DNA of 64,000 nucleotides, taken from positions 2,634,384 through 2,698,383 of the forward strand of contig NZ_CP009268.1 of the NCBI RefSeq assembly GCF_000807255.1, in the 5' to 3' direction. The notes under the pieces were generated by a model that saw nothing but the letters and a program-made list of their open reading frames with translations, was not told the DNA's origin and did no database searches. How positions within the stretch are numbered: position 1 is the stretch's first letter; each line of letters opens with the position of its first letter. A program made the translations under genes and the position numbers. Source of the stretch: Clostridium pasteurianum DSM 525 = ATCC 6013 (GTDB taxonomy: Bacteria; Bacillota; Clostridia; Clostridiales; Clostridiaceae). This document shows positions 45,263-56,006 of the stretch, one piece after another.

Positions 45263-46531
45263 TTAAATGATAATTTTAAAGACAGTGTAATCTTCATCAA
45301 AAAACATTTGAATGTCACCACCTTTTCCTTTCACTATTTTTTTCACATTGTACAGTCCATATCCTCTATTTTTACCTTCCTTAGTAGAAAACCCACTTTT
45401 AAATATACTATTAATCTGTTCTTCTTTTATGGGTATTCCATTATTTTTAACTTCTATTATACTTTTATTATTTTCAATTAATATGTTCAAAATAACTGTT
45501 TTAATATTATTTTTATATTCCTCTTGAATCTGTACCGCTTCAAAGGCATTATTTAAAAGATTGCCAAGTATATCTGATATTTCATAATCTCGCAACTTAT
45601 TTTCTAAATACTTATCTTTTACATTGTATAAAAACTTTATTTTAAGTCTTTCTGCTTCACATTTCTTATTATATACTATAGCTTTTATTATTGTATTATT
45701 TATGTATAATATATCTTCTATATTTTTATTTGCAGAAATTGATGATTTAATATATTCTTTTAATTGACTTTTTAACAGTTTTTCATCCGTTACTTCAATC
45801 ATTCCATTTATGGTATTTATATAATTTTTAAAATCATGCTGTTTTCTCTTAACTTCATCAATGGTAGCCTCTATAATGGAACTATATTCCTTTTGTACTT
45901 CTAACACCCTTTTTTCTTCTATAATTTTTGATATATATATAAACAAATATATCTGTACTAAAAAGATTATTACTAAACATACTATGTAAATCATCACATT
46001 ATATAAAATAATATTTTTATTATATTCCCATATTATCTTGGATATTATTAAACACATTCCAATATTTATGGAAAAATAGTATATAACTTTAGAATCTATA
46101 ATTTGTATACTTTTTTTTCTTTTATTGAATATTAAATAGTAACCCAATATAGCTATAATTAAAATAAGTATATTGATTGTAATATCACTCATAAATCTTT
46201 CTGAATACATTTCATTAATATATTGCTGTAGAAAAAATATACCTATTAATTGCAGTATAATAAGAACTGCACCTAATATTACAAATTCAAGAATTGTTTT
46301 AATTAATTTTTTACAGTACAAAAATTTAATTGCAAATATGGTAATCAAAAATCCAAAAACAGTATTAATATCCATCAAATCAATAAAGGTTACTGCTATT
46401 GAACTTATAAAAATTACAGATAGATTTTTTGACAGGTTACTTTCTTCTTTTAAGAAAAGTTTAGACCACAAAAATATAATTGTAATCAATTCAATAAAAA
46501 TATTGCTAAAAGTTTTAATAAATTCAATCAT
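45263..46531 (-). CDS. agrC: AgrC-type sensor histidine kinase (GHKL)
   Basis: This 422-residue protein has about six N-terminal membrane helices (1-205), the typical peptide-sensing domain of AgrC-like kinases. A coiled linker and a kinase core follow: phospho-acceptor His in RKQHDFKNYINT, N-box NLLNNAFEAVQ and G-box GYGLYNVKKIV. It should bind the cyclic peptide made by AgrB from AgrD. It follows agrA by 24 bp in the same operon and converges with agrBD. Confidence 0.9.
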   Translation of the reverse strand: MIEFIKTFSNIFIELITIIFLWSKLFLKEESNLSKNLSVIFISSIAVTFIDLMDINTVFGFLITIFAIKFLYCKKLIKTILEFVILGAVLIILQLIGIFFLQQYINEMYSERFMSDITINILILIIAILGYYLIFNKRKKSIQIIDSKVIYYFSINIGMCLIISKIIWEYNKNIILYNVMIYIVCLVIIFLVQIYLFIYISKIIEEKRVLEVQKEYSSIIEATIDEVKRKQHDFKNYINTINGMIEVTDEKLLKSQLKEYIKSSISANKNIEDILYINNTIIKAIVYNKKCEAERLKIKFLYNVKDKYLENKLRDYEISDILGNLLNNAFEAVQIQEEYKNNIKTVILNILIENNKSIIEVKNNGIPIKEEQINSIFKSGFSTKEGKNRGYGLYNVKKIVKGKGGDIQMFFDEDYTVFKIII

Positions 46532-46555
46532 TCTATCCCCCTTGGTTAATATAAT

Positions 46556-47290
46556 TTATTTTCCTTTTAATTTTTCCAAAACACTATTTTTAAATTTATA
46601 TCCCAAAAGAGCTTTTTTACTGGATTTTTCAAAGTAAAGCTCACTTAATCTGGAATCTATCTTTTCAATAAACTTTATATAATTAATATTTACTAAAAAA
46701 GATTTATAACTTTGAATTATATAATTACAGTTTATAAGCTTCAATATATTTTTTAAGGATACTTTCTTTAAGGTGTAACTGTCCCTTATAGTATTTACTA
46801 TGCATGTCCTCATACTGCTTTCAATAAAGATTATTTCATCAATATAAAATTTCATGCTGACTCCGCTTTTTAAGTCAAGAAATACAGACTTTCTTTCCTT
46901 TTCCTGAACAGAATTATTTTTAGCATGAGCACTAAATTTTTTAATCATACTTATAATCTCATCTTTATCATAGGGCTTAACAATATAATCATAACAATGT
47001 GCCTGTTTAAAAGCCTGAGTTAAATATTCTACATGAGTAGTTAAAAAAACCATCCAACTGAATTCATATCTAGATATTTTTCTAAGGTCAAGAGCAAGCT
47101 CTAATCCTGAAGAATTTTTTAAAGAAATGTCTATAAAAAATAAATCTATATGTACATTATTTGAAATTTTTAATGCCTGATCTTTATCCTGAGCTTCATG
47201 TATATTAAATTCAGCATCTATCATGTATAGCATTTTCTTTAAATTTTCACATTGTTTAATATCATCTTCTGCCACTAGAATATTTTTCAC
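46556..47290 (-). CDS. agrA: AgrA-type LytTR response regulator
   Basis: This regulator of about 244 residues has a receiver domain (phospho-acceptor Asp in LFFIDISLKNSSG, CYDYIVKPYDKDE) and a C-terminal LytTR DNA-binding domain (about 140-244, with FIESSMRTCIV and SYKSFLVNINYI). LytTR proteins bind direct repeats 21 bp apart, which are present at three sites nearby. I choose GTG 47290, eight bases after AGGTGA, over an upstream GTG inside that site. It is the first gene of agrAC. Confidence 0.9.
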   Translation of the reverse strand: MKNILVAEDDIKQCENLKKMLYMIDAEFNIHEAQDKDQALKISNNVHIDLFFIDISLKNSSGLELALDLRKISRYEFSWMVFLTTHVEYLTQAFKQAHCYDYIVKPYDKDEIISMIKKFSAHAKNNSVQEKERKSVFLDLKSGVSMKFYIDEIIFIESSMRTCIVNTIRDSYTLKKVSLKNILKLINCNYIIQSYKSFLVNINYIKFIEKIDSRLSELYFEKSSKKALLGYKFKNSVLEKLKGK

Positions 47291-47542
47291 TAGATATATC
47301 ACCTGCCTGTAGTAATACTAATTTAATATTTTTAACAATAAAAATATCTATTTAACAATTTTTCTATATTTATATACTATCATAGCTTTTATTATATTTA
47401 AAATACACTTTTTGCCAATATATAATCAAAACAATTACATATTAACAATTTTTATTTATTATGGAACTCTATTTTATTGACAAAATCTAAGCCCAATTTA
47501 AATAAAATTCATAAATTAAGCCTAGACTTATTAAAAAATTCC

Positions 47543-48196
47543 TTAAAAAAATATTTCATAAATTCCGATAAGTATAAGTATAATGCCTGCTGCAGGTGCA
47601 GCCAATTTTCCAAGCCAGCGGTGTACATATTCGTGTCCCAGCTTTATACCTATCCAAATTGCAAATAGACTTACAAGAAATGCAACTATTGAAGTGATTA
47701 CAGGATTGATCCCTGCCATGCCGGCTCCAATACCATTTGCCATATTATTTACTGCCAGGGCAATTCCCAGCACCAAACTCTCTTTAACACTAATATAACC
47801 AGAAAAATCCCAGTCAGCTAAAAATGGATTTTCTAAAACCTTTGGAATCCTGCCGAAAAAAGAGTAACTGCTGAGACCTGTCCCTGAGGTTTTTTCCTTT
47901 TCTTCTGCTGAAGACTTCTTCATATTGTTTTTTATTTCCCCTATACAGATCCAAACTCCTACTATTATTATAATTGCCGATCCCATATATCCAGCAATTT
48001 TAGGGTTTAAAATAGCTGATATTCCCTTACCTATATACATTGACATAAGAGTTCCAATACCTCCTATCAATGCTATAAGTATATTTGATAAAAAGGGTAT
48101 AAGTATATTTCTTGTACCATAGGAAATCCCAACAGCTAAACTATCCGTATTACTAACTATTGCTATAAGTAATATTACTACAAACCATAAGCCCAT
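47543..48196 (-). CDS. ytaF: YtaF-type sporulation membrane protein (MntP-like)
   Basis: This 217-residue protein has six predicted helices in two repeats, with NTDSLAVGISYG in the first and ALAVNNMANGIGAGMAG in the second. This is the arrangement of the MntP/YtaF family; YtaF proteins are named from Bacillus sporulation, and the relatives MntP export Mn. A soluble loop (about 90-125) is rich in Lys, Glu and Ser. It is monocistronic with a GGGTGG ribosome site. Confidence 0.8.
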   Translation of the reverse strand: MGLWFVVILLIAIVSNTDSLAVGISYGTRNILIPFLSNILIALIGGIGTLMSMYIGKGISAILNPKIAGYMGSAIIIIVGVWICIGEIKNNMKKSSAEEKEKTSGTGLSSYSFFGRIPKVLENPFLADWDFSGYISVKESLVLGIALAVNNMANGIGAGMAGINPVITSIVAFLVSLFAIWIGIKLGHEYVHRWLGKLAAPAAGIILILIGIYEIFF

Positions 48197-48310
48197 AACC
48201 AGCTTCCACCCTTCATATTACTACCTATGAGTTAGTATATGACGCTAGTTATTTATTGGTTACCTATTACTATTTAGCAATAATGCTTTCTATAATTTAC
48301 CAAAGTAAAA

Positions 48311-48440
48311 TTGAAGCAAGTTCTTAATTCAGGTGGGGATTCTTTTACACCATCTGAATTTTAGAACTGCAAATACATGGTTTACTTGGCGTTGAGCCCC
48401 CACTTGAAAAAGGGGGAGACTTACTCCAAGTTAATCAGGT
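48311..48440 (+). repeat. Structured intergenic repeat, copy B
   Basis: This 130-bp copy of the sequence at 6793-6921 is in the same orientation, with scattered, often compensatory, changes. The second hairpin keeps CCCCCACTT...AAGGGGG although the outer arms differ slightly. It lies between divergent genes (ytaF and the coiled-coil gene) and shows no coding frame. Retention of pairing despite drift suggests function at the RNA level or mobility through folded single strands. Confidence 0.7.
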
Positions 48441-48506
48441 GAAAAATAATGCTTCAAAATTGCTTATTAATAATATATAATTAGAATATCGGAGGTGATT
48501 CGTAAA

Positions 48507-48902
48507 TTGGATAAATATGAGCAGTTGTTACAAACATTAGTTACTGAAATCAGTGGAATTAAAAATGAACTTGGCGGCATTAAAAGTGAAATCAGTAACA
48601 TTAAAGAGGATATATCCGACTTAAAATCAGGTCAGCAAAGACTTGAAGGAAATCAGCAAAGGCTTGAAGTAAATCAACAAAAACTTGAAGAAAATCAGCA
48701 AAAATTTCAAACTGACATGAACGAAGTTAAGTCAGATATAAAAGAACTAAAAGCTATCGTGTCCGACTTAGAACCTAAGAATGCTAATCGTCATTTAGAA
48801 ATTGAACAGGACTTAACTGAAATAAAAAATAACTTAAAAAAATTAGAAGTTGTAACAGGTTTAAACTGTGTAGATATTACATATCTAAAATCTGTAAAAT
48901 AG
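48507..48902 (+). CDS. Small coiled-coil protein, unknown function
   Basis: This protein of about 131 residues has continuous heptads. The N-terminal part has NELGGIKSEISNIKEDISDL, followed by four near-repeats of the type QQRLEGN / QQRLEVN / QQKLEEN. It has no signal or membrane segment. Similar short coiled-coil proteins are common and unassigned in Clostridia. The start is TTG 48507, nine bases after GGAGGTG; a GTG within the site would be too close. Confidence 0.65.
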   Translation: MDKYEQLLQTLVTEISGIKNELGGIKSEISNIKEDISDLKSGQQRLEGNQQRLEVNQQKLEENQQKFQTDMNEVKSDIKELKAIVSDLEPKNANRHLEIEQDLTEIKNNLKKLEVVTGLNCVDITYLKSVK

Positions 48903-48978
48903 TAAGGAGGGAAATAATCCCTCCTTTTTATCCGTTCCTATATAGTACGCCTAAATATTGCTATCTTTACATTCATAA

Positions 48979-49225
48979 TAATAAAGCTTAAAATAACCTT
49001 CATAGGCTTGCTATGTGAATTGTAGAGATATCCTCGAATAAATTATTAGAAAAACTTACCTTGGCGACTTTGAAATTCGTTAAGTGACTTTTACTGTTTA
49101 AACGAAGTGAGTTTAAAAGTCATAGAATTTCAAATTAAGCCAAGGTTAGCTTTTCTTAATGAAATGAAGGATATCCTAAATCACATAGCAAGCCTGCTTT
49201 TGAAGGTTATTTTAAAGCTTATTCT
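48979..49225. repeat. 247-bp nested palindrome (MITE-like) downstream of metH
   Basis: Both arms are complementary in order from outside in: AGCTTAAAATAACCTTCA, AGGCTTGCTATGTGA, GATATCCT, ACCTTGGC, TTTGAAATTC, TGACTTTTA and a central GTTTAAACGAAGTGAGTTTAAA. The whole forms one long interrupted hairpin that ends four bases from the metH stop. There is no coding frame. It may work as a bidirectional terminator between the convergent genes and looks like a non-autonomous element or structured RNA. Confidence 0.7.
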
Positions 49226-49228
49226 CAT

Positions 49229-52200
49229 TTACTTATAAATCAATATTGTATTTAATACTCTTTCTATTTCTCTATATTCTTTATTATTTCTCTTTGCATA
49301 ATCATCTACCTGATCCTTGCCTATCTTGTTTATATCAAAATATTTTGCCTCTTTATTTCCAAAATAAAGTCCACAGGTACTGGCTACAGGATTCATCATA
49401 TAGCTGTCAGTTAAATTTATTCCCAATTCCCTTTCTGGGTCTAAAATATCAAAGAGCTTTGTCTTTTCTGCATGATCTCTTAAGGATGGATAACCAAAGG
49501 CTGGTCTTATTCCCATGTAATCGCCCTTCAGCACCTTTGAAATTTCTATATTTTCATGAGGAGAATATCCCCAATAGTTCTTTCTTACTTCCATGTGAAG
49601 ATATTCAGAAAAAGCTTCTGCTAATCTGTCTGCAAGAATTTTTACCATGGCAGCTCCATATTCATCGCCTTTTTCTTTCAGTCTGTTTGCATATTCAGCT
49701 GCACCTATACCAGCCGTAGCAATAAATCCACCTATATAGTCCTTTATTCCACTTTCCTTAGGGGCTACATAATCAGAAAGACATCTATATACATTTTTCT
49801 TTGAAACCTCCTGCTGTCTTAGCATATTAAAGGTTTCAGCTTTATCACCACTATATAATTCAATATTATCTCCTACGGAGTTCGCAGGAAAAATTCCAAA
49901 AACAGCATTAGCAGTGAGTATATTTTCTCTTTCTAAAATGTCCAGCATATCATTAGCATCCTTGTAAAGTTTCTTTGCCTCTTCACCATATTTAGGATCT
50001 TCCATAATTTTAGGATATATCATTCCCATATCCCAGGCAATGAAGAAAAATGTCCAATCTATATACTTTCTAAGCTCCTTTATTGGAAAGTTGAGAAATT
50101 TTTTAATTCCAGTAAAGTTTGGAGTTTCCACAATATCCTTATTCCAGTCAAGTTTTAATGACTTTTCTCTTGCTTCTTCTATAGTTACAAGCTTTCTATC
50201 TATTTTAGAATAATTTTCTCTTATATTTTTATATTCTTGTTGTACTTCCTTTATATATGCTTCTCTCTTCTCTGGATCAACTAATTTTTTTGCCGCTTCC
50301 ACTGCTTTTGAGGCATCTGTAGTATGAACTACTCCATTAGAATACTGTGTTTCAATTTTTAATGCTGTATGAGTTTTAGAGGTAGTTGCTCCACCTACCA
50401 TTAAAGGTATTTTAAAGCCCTGCTGCTCCATTTCTTCAGCAACATTTGCCATCTCTTCTAAGGATGGAGTTATAAGCCCACTAAGTGCTATTATATCTGC
50501 CTTTTCCTTTTTTGCAGTTTCCAAAATAGTTTCTGCAGGTACCATTACTCCAAGGTCAACCACTTCAAAATTGTTACAGGAGAGAACTACTGATACTATA
50601 TTTTTACCTATATCATGTACATCACCTTTAACCGTAGCAAAGACAACTTTTCCCGCACTGGTGCTGCCTCCCTCTTTCTTTTCCTCTTCAATATAAGGTA
50701 GTAAAAAACTCACTGCTTTTTTCATAACCCTAGCACTTTTAACTACCTGAGGAAGAAACATCTTTCCCTCTCCAAATAATTTACCTACAGTTTTCATTCC
50801 ATCCATTAAAGGTCCTTCTATTACTTCCAATGCTCTATGGTGCTGAACTCTGCATTCTTCTACATCTTCATCAATATACTCAACTATCCCCTTTACAAGA
50901 GCATGAGTTAATCTTTCTTTGCAATCTTTATCTCTCCAGGAATGTTTATTGTCATTTTCTTTTCCCTCTGCAGCCTTATAATTTTCTGCAAATTCTACCA
51001 GTTCCTCTGCTGCATTTGGTGTTTTATTCAATACTACTGCTTCTACTTTTTCAAGAAGATCCTTATCAATTTCATCATATATTTGAATCATTCCAGGGTT
51101 TACAATTCCCATATCCATACCCGCTTTTATAGCATGATACAGGAATACTGAATGCATTGCTTCTCTTATAACATTGTTTCCCCTGAAAGAGAAGGATAAA
51201 TTACTTACCCCTCCGCTCACCTTTGCATAAGGAAGATTTTCCTTTATCCACTTTGTAGTATTTATATAATCTACTGCATAATTATTATGTTCTTCTATTC
51301 CCGTAGCAATGGCCAAAATATTAGGATCAAAGATAACATTGCAAGGTAAAAATCCTACTTTATTTACTAGTATGTCATAGGCTCTTTTACATATGGAAAT
51401 TCTTCTCTCATAAGTATCTGCCTGACCTTTTTCATCAAAGGCCATAACTACAGCTCCCGCTCCATATTTTTTAATCAATTGAGCCTGCCTTATAAATTCT
51501 TCTTCTCCTACCTTTAGACTTATGGAATTTACTATAGCTTTACCTTGAATTGCCTTAAGTCCAGCTTCAAGCACTTCAAACTTTGAAGAATCTATCATTA
51601 TTGGTACTCTTGAGATTTCCGGTTCACTGGCAACAAGTTTTAAAAATGTGTCCATTTCCGTTTTAGCGTCTAAAAGAGCATCATCAAAATTTACATCTAT
51701 AATCTGTGCTCCATTTTCCACTTGGTTTTTAGCTACCGTTAGTGCTTCTTCGTATTTCTTTTCCCTTATAAGTCTTGCAAATTTTGCAGAACCGGCTACA
51801 TTTGTTCTCTCTCCCACATTTACAAAATTATTTGATTTATTTATCTTTAGAGCTTCAAGACCGCAAAAGACAGTTTCCATTTCAAGTTCTGGAATTCTTC
51901 TCGGCTGTACATCGCTGACGGCTTTACTTATGGCTTTAATATGGTCAGGTGTAGTTCCACAGCAGCCACCTACAATATTAATGTGCCCTTCCCTTGCAAT
52001 TTCTTTTACAAATGCTGCAGTATCGTCAGGATGTTCATCATATTCTCCCATGGAATTAGGCAGACCTGCATTAGGATAAAAACTTATATATTTATTTTGA
52101 GTTTTTGACAACTGCCTTATAAAGGGAATAAGATCCTTTGCTCCAAAAGAACAATTGAGTCCTATAATGAGTACATCCTCATCTCTCATAGTCTCTGCAA

Positions 52201-52876
52201 AAGCTTCAAGAGTCTGCCCAGATAAAATTCTTCCGCTTTTATCTGCAATAGTTCCTGAAATCATTATAGGAAGTTTTATTCCCTTTTTTTCAAATGCATT
52301 TTTTGCAGCAAATATGGCAGTTCTTGCATTTAGAGCATCAAATATAGTTTCTATAATTATAAAATCCACACCACCATCTATAAGTCCTTCTATCTGATCT
52401 CCATAAGCCTTTGAAAGTTCATCAAAAGTTACATTTCTAAAGCCTGGATTTTCTACATCTGGTGAAAGGGAAGCCGTTCTATTTGTAGGTCCTACAGAGC
52501 CAGCTACAAAACGAGGTTTTTCAGGATCTTTGCTGTTAAAATCATCAGCTACTTCTCTTGCAAGCCTTGCTCCATTAAAATTTATCTCATATATTTTATC
52601 TTCCATACCATAATCACTTTGAGAGATGCTGGTTCCATTAAAAGTATTTGTTTCAACTACATCCGCACCAGCTTCAAAATATTGCCTATGTATTTCTTTT
52701 ATTATCTCTGGTTTTGTAATGTTTAATATATCATTGTTTCCCTTCTGATTTATATTACACTGAAGGTTTCCTCTATAATCTTCTTCTTCCAGTCTAAAGC
52801 TTTGAATACAAGTACCCATTGCTCCATCAAGTATCACAATTTTTTTATCAAGTAAATCTTTAATACTGCACTTCAT
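49229..52876 (-). CDS. metH: Cobalamin-dependent methionine synthase
   Basis: The enzyme transfers the methyl group of methyl-THF to homocysteine through methylcobalamin. Four modules are visible in about 1215 residues. These are a homocysteine domain with zinc ligands in [10 protein letters not shown] (about 1-330), a pterin-binding domain (about 345-620, [11 protein letters not shown]), a B12 domain with the His ligand in [10 protein letters not shown] (about 740), and a C-terminal AdoMet activation domain ([12 protein letters not shown]). The start is ATG 52876 behind AGGGGGC. An S-box leader controls it. Confidence 0.95.
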   Translation of the reverse strand: MKCSIKDLLDKKIVILDGAMGTCIQSFRLEEEDYRGNLQCNINQKGNNDILNITKPEIIKEIHRQYFEAGADVVETNTFNGTSISQSDYGMEDKIYEINFNGARLAREVADDFNSKDPEKPRFVAGSVGPTNRTASLSPDVENPGFRNVTFDELSKAYGDQIEGLIDGGVDFIIIETIFDALNARTAIFAAKNAFEKKGIKLPIMISGTIADKSGRILSGQTLEAFAETMRDEDVLIIGLNCSFGAKDLIPFIRQLSKTQNKYISFYPNAGLPNSMGEYDEHPDDTAAFVKEIAREGHINIVGGCCGTTPDHIKAISKAVSDVQPRRIPELEMETVFCGLEALKINKSNNFVNVGERTNVAGSAKFARLIREKKYEEALTVAKNQVENGAQIIDVNFDDALLDAKTEMDTFLKLVASEPEISRVPIMIDSSKFEVLEAGLKAIQGKAIVNSISLKVGEEEFIRQAQLIKKYGAGAVVMAFDEKGQADTYERRISICKRAYDILVNKVGFLPCNVIFDPNILAIATGIEEHNNYAVDYINTTKWIKENLPYAKVSGGVSNLSFSFRGNNVIREAMHSVFLYHAIKAGMDMGIVNPGMIQIYDEIDKDLLEKVEAVVLNKTPNAAEELVEFAENYKAAEGKENDNKHSWRDKDCKERLTHALVKGIVEYIDEDVEECRVQHHRALEVIEGPLMDGMKTVGKLFGEGKMFLPQVVKSARVMKKAVSFLLPYIEEEKKEGGSTSAGKVVFATVKGDVHDIGKNIVSVVLSCNNFEVVDLGVMVPAETILETAKKEKADIIALSGLITPSLEEMANVAEEMEQQGFKIPLMVGGATTSKTHTALKIETQYSNGVVHTTDASKAVEAAKKLVDPEKREAYIKEVQQEYKNIRENYSKIDRKLVTIEEAREKSLKLDWNKDIVETPNFTGIKKFLNFPIKELRKYIDWTFFFIAWDMGMIYPKIMEDPKYGEEAKKLYKDANDMLDILERENILTANAVFGIFPANSVGDNIELYSGDKAETFNMLRQQEVSKKNVYRCLSDYVAPKESGIKDYIGGFIATAGIGAAEYANRLKEKGDEYGAAMVKILADRLAEAFSEYLHMEVRKNYWGYSPHENIEISKVLKGDYMGIRPAFGYPSLRDHAEKTKLFDILDPERELGINLTDSYMMNPVASTCGLYFGNKEAKYFDINKIGKDQVDDYAKRNNKEYREIERVLNTILIYK

Positions 52877-52965
52877 AAATAGCAAGCCCCCTAACCTGTA
52901 AATAACGTAAATTTAATATTATAAATAGACTAAACATCTTATATAGATTTTCCAAGTGTAAAATC

Positions 52966-53127
52966 AAAAATAAAAACTGCCTCTCCTAAGAAAAGCAGTA
53001 AATAACGCATACTCACTTCTTCTCTTATCTTTCAGAAAACCTCTGCTGGAATTAACACCGCCACATTTTCCATTAAATGCCGGTTGTCGGGTTTCATAGG
53101 GCCAGTCCCTCCACCTCTCTTGATAAG
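52966..53127 (-). promoter_or_regulatory. SAM-I riboswitch (S-box) of metH with terminator
   Basis: The minus strand has the S-box signature: CTTATCAAGAGAGGTGGAGG, GACTGGCCC, ATGAAACCCGACAACCG, GGTGTTAATTCCAGCAGAG, closed by P1 CTTATC / GATAAG (53024-53127). A terminator follows at 52966-52999: stem ACTGCTTTTC / GAGAGGCAGT with loop TTAG, then TTTTTATTTTT. With SAM bound, transcription should stop; at low SAM, metH is expressed. Confidence 0.95.
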
Positions 53128-53163
53128 ATTAAAAATTAAAATTATTAAATTTCTTTATTTCAT

Positions 53164-53192
53164 ATGATATATATTTTTCACATAACTGTCAA
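53164..53192 (-). promoter_or_regulatory. Promoter of the metH S-box leader
   Basis: Minus strand: -35 TTGACA (53187-53192), 17-bp spacer, -10 TATCAT (53164-53169). I see nothing else between here and 53391. Confidence 0.8.
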
Positions 53193-53391
53193 TGGATTTT
53201 ACAAAAATTATTAATAGAATTTTATTTAAATTTATTTTACTTAGCATTATCAGTATTATATTATGTATATATTTTTATAACTTCACTTTATATGTTAAAC
53301 TTAAAATATAAAATTCTAAAGCTTGACAATTTAATTATATGATTTATGCTTATGATAATTAATAAAAACAAATAATACATGGAGGTTTTGA

Positions 53392-54030
53392 ATGAGCACT
53401 TCAATAATGCTAATAAGACACGGAGAAACTGAATGGAATGCCTTAGGAAAATTTCAAGGAAGTAAAGATATAGATTTGTCAAAAGAGGGTATATTACAAG
53501 CAGAATTTTTAAAGAACAGATTTAAAAAAAATTTTGACTATATATATTGTAGTCCATTAAAGAGAGCTTTAAAAACTGCAAAAATCATATCAGAGGATAT
53601 GAATCTTCACCCCATAATCTATCCACAATTACGTGAAATAGATTTTGGTGAATGGGAAGGTTTAACTGTAAAAGATATAAAAAATAATTACCCTGAACTA
53701 TTTAAGCTCTGGCTGATAGATGATACTACAGGTCCTCTTTGCGGCGGAGATGGCAGCCTAAAGAAAGCCAGTATAAGAGCCACAGATGCCATTTTAGAAA
53801 TCGTTAAAGAAAACAAGAATAAAAATATTGCAGTAGTTGCTCATGGAGGTATCATAAAGGCAGCTTTGATAGGTATCTTTAACTGGAATATGAGTATGTA
53901 TCACAAAATTCGTCTAGGTAATACTTCTATAACCAGATTATACTTTGATGATAATATGAATCCTCTTATATTGTGTTTAAATGATACCAGTCATCTTCCT
54001 GATGATTATAATATAAAGTCATATGTTTAG
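53392..54030 (+). CDS. Histidine phosphatase superfamily protein (phosphoglycerate mutase / alpha-ribazole phosphatase-like)
   Basis: This 212-residue protein has the phosphohistidine motif LIRHGETEWN at the N-terminus, the Arg motif SPLKRALKTA, the Glu motif LREIDFGEWEG and the second His in VVAHGGIIKA. Members range from cofactor-dependent phosphoglycerate mutase to the cobalamin pathway phosphatase CobC. Length and FGEWEGLT fit the CobC/GpmB side, and the neighbouring metH needs cobalamin, but the substrate cannot be set from sequence. It has a GGAGG ribosome site. Confidence 0.85.
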   Translation: MSTSIMLIRHGETEWNALGKFQGSKDIDLSKEGILQAEFLKNRFKKNFDYIYCSPLKRALKTAKIISEDMNLHPIIYPQLREIDFGEWEGLTVKDIKNNYPELFKLWLIDDTTGPLCGGDGSLKKASIRATDAILEIVKENKNKNIAVVAHGGIIKAALIGIFNWNMSMYHKIRLGNTSITRLYFDDNMNPLILCLNDTSHLPDDYNIKSYV

Positions 54031-54075
54031 TTAATACAAAGCAATATAGATTTATTGCCTCTAAGCCATAGTGGT

Positions 54076-54145
54076 GAGAAAAGACGAAACAAGAATCAAA
54101 GTATAAAGTTCAAAGAACAAATATAGAAAAGTTTCGTCTTTTCTT
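54076..54145. repeat. Short palindromic element with AAAAGACGAAAC ends
   Basis: GAGAAAAGACGAAAC and its complement GTTTCGTCTTTTCTT flank about 40 bases. The ends match those of the MITE-like element at 12114-12334, so this is probably a shorter relative. Lying between convergent genes, it can also act as a terminator for the phosphatase gene. Confidence 0.6.
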
Positions 54146-54180
54146 AAATTATTAAAATTTTATCATTAAACCTGAAAATA

Positions 54181-55869
54181 TTAATCCTCCGGCAATACAT
54201 CCTTATATTCCGGATACCAAGTTGCATCACTGACAGCTTTTTTTACATCTTTAATTTCAACAGTATTAATTTCTTCTTCTAAAGCTGCTTCTATGACTTT
54301 TACAGCTACAGCCTGTGAAACCTGATGGAGTTTTTCAACTTCTGGTAGAAGTGGAGCACCCTTTTCACTTAAATCCACAAATTCAGCTACAGCTTTTGAT
54401 GATGCCTCAAGCAATCTTTCACTTATATATTTAGGTTTTGCTATCATAGCACCAAAACCAAGACCTGGGAATAATAGAGCATTATTTGCCTGACCTATTT
54501 TATAAGTAGTACCCTTATATTCTACAGGTTCAAAGGGACTGCCTGTAACTACAAGTCCTCTTCCTTCAGTCCATTCTATCAAGTCCTTTGGAACTGCCTC
54601 TGCAAGATTTGTTGGATTTGATATAGGCATTATAGCTGGTCTTTCCACTCCTTTAGCCATCTCCCTTATCACTTCTTCCTTGAAAGCACCAGATACTCCA
54701 GAGCATCCTATGAGCATAGTAGGTTTTACTATCTTAACCACATCAAGCAATTCCACATTTTTATCTTTGAATTCTAAAAATTCACTTCGCTTTCTTGCGT
54801 AGGGTTTTTGAAAATCTATTACTGTATTCATGTCTTCAATAAGAAGTCCATATCTATCAATACACCAAAATCTATTTCTAGCTTCCTCTTTTGATAATCC
54901 TTCTCTTTCCATAGCTGCAGAAATCTGATTTGCTATACCTATACCTGCTGTTCCTGCTCCAAATATCACTATCCTTTGTTCTTTCAAAGGAGTATCTGAG
55001 GCTTTACTCATAGACATAACTGCAGACACTATCATAGCACCAGTACCCTGAATATCATCATTAAAAGTTAGAATATTATCTTTATATTTTTCCAGAACTT
55101 TATGTGCATTTTCTCTTCCAAAATCTTCCCAGTGTATTAGAACCTTAGGGAATTTTTTTAATGCTGTTTTTACAAATTGGTCTATAAAATCATAGTATTT
55201 ACTACCCTGTATCCTCTCATGAGGAGTTCCAAAATAAAATTCACTTTCAAGAAGTTCTTTATTATCTGTTCCTACATCTAAAACTACCGGCAGTACTTTA
55301 GATGGATCAACTCCTGCTGCTGCAGTATAAACAGCAAGCTTACCTATAGATATGTCTATTCCATTTACTCCCCAGTCACCAATCCCAAGAATACCTTGAG
55401 AATCCGTAATAACCATTACTTCAATATCATCCTCATTAAGACTTAAATTATCAAAAGCCTTATCCATATTTTCTCTATCATCTATAGATAAATAAAAACT
55501 ATCCATTGGGCTCTTAAATTCTTCACAATATTTTTTTACTCCTGTACCTATAGTAGGAGTATATATTATAGGAAGCATCTCTTTTATATGAGAAGTAACT
55601 ACCTTGTAAAAAAGTGTTCTGTTTATGTCATATAAATCCATTAAAAATAGATGCTTTGAAAAATTATCTGGTTTTACTTTAAACTGTTTATAGCATCTCT
55701 TTTCCTGTTTTTCTATAGTTTCAACCTGTATAGGCAATAATCCTTCCAATCCAAGTTTTTTTCTTTCCTCTTTTGAAAAAGCAGTTCCTTTATTTAAAAA
55801 AGGATTATTCAATAACTCTCTACCCTTTAATTTTGTATGTATTGTATTTTTTTTTGTTAAAATACTCAT
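54181..55869 (-). CDS. NAD(P)-dependent malic enzyme (long, SfcA/MaeA type)
   Basis: The enzyme decarboxylates malate to pyruvate. At 562 residues it is the long eukaryote/SfcA-like form rather than the short bacterial form. The N-terminal malic domain has YDINRTLFYKVV and the catalytic Tyr in PIIYTPTIGTG. The metal-binding HWEDFGRENAHKVL and the Rossmann motif VIFGAGTAGIGIA follow. The start is ATG 55869 behind GAGGTGA. It is monocistronic. Confidence 0.93.
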   Translation of the reverse strand: MSILTKKNTIHTKLKGRELLNNPFLNKGTAFSKEERKKLGLEGLLPIQVETIEKQEKRCYKQFKVKPDNFSKHLFLMDLYDINRTLFYKVVTSHIKEMLPIIYTPTIGTGVKKYCEEFKSPMDSFYLSIDDRENMDKAFDNLSLNEDDIEVMVITDSQGILGIGDWGVNGIDISIGKLAVYTAAAGVDPSKVLPVVLDVGTDNKELLESEFYFGTPHERIQGSKYYDFIDQFVKTALKKFPKVLIHWEDFGRENAHKVLEKYKDNILTFNDDIQGTGAMIVSAVMSMSKASDTPLKEQRIVIFGAGTAGIGIANQISAAMEREGLSKEEARNRFWCIDRYGLLIEDMNTVIDFQKPYARKRSEFLEFKDKNVELLDVVKIVKPTMLIGCSGVSGAFKEEVIREMAKGVERPAIMPISNPTNLAEAVPKDLIEWTEGRGLVVTGSPFEPVEYKGTTYKIGQANNALLFPGLGFGAMIAKPKYISERLLEASSKAVAEFVDLSEKGAPLLPEVEKLHQVSQAVAVKVIEAALEEEINTVEIKDVKKAVSDATWYPEYKDVLPED

Positions 55870-56006
55870 TGGTTCACCTCATTATTCCATTATGTGGATA
55901 TTTTATAGTTTTTCTTAAGGTTTATAAAAATTAACATCCATTATTATAATACAATATTTTTATCATTTTTCATATTAAATTAATTCATAGATTTAAATTA
56001 ATTTAA

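Noticed and set aside
49246-49719. Open frame of 157 codons antisense to the 3' end of metH
   Set aside because: The hydrophobic, low-complexity translation is typical of an antisense shadow; metH is strongly supported.
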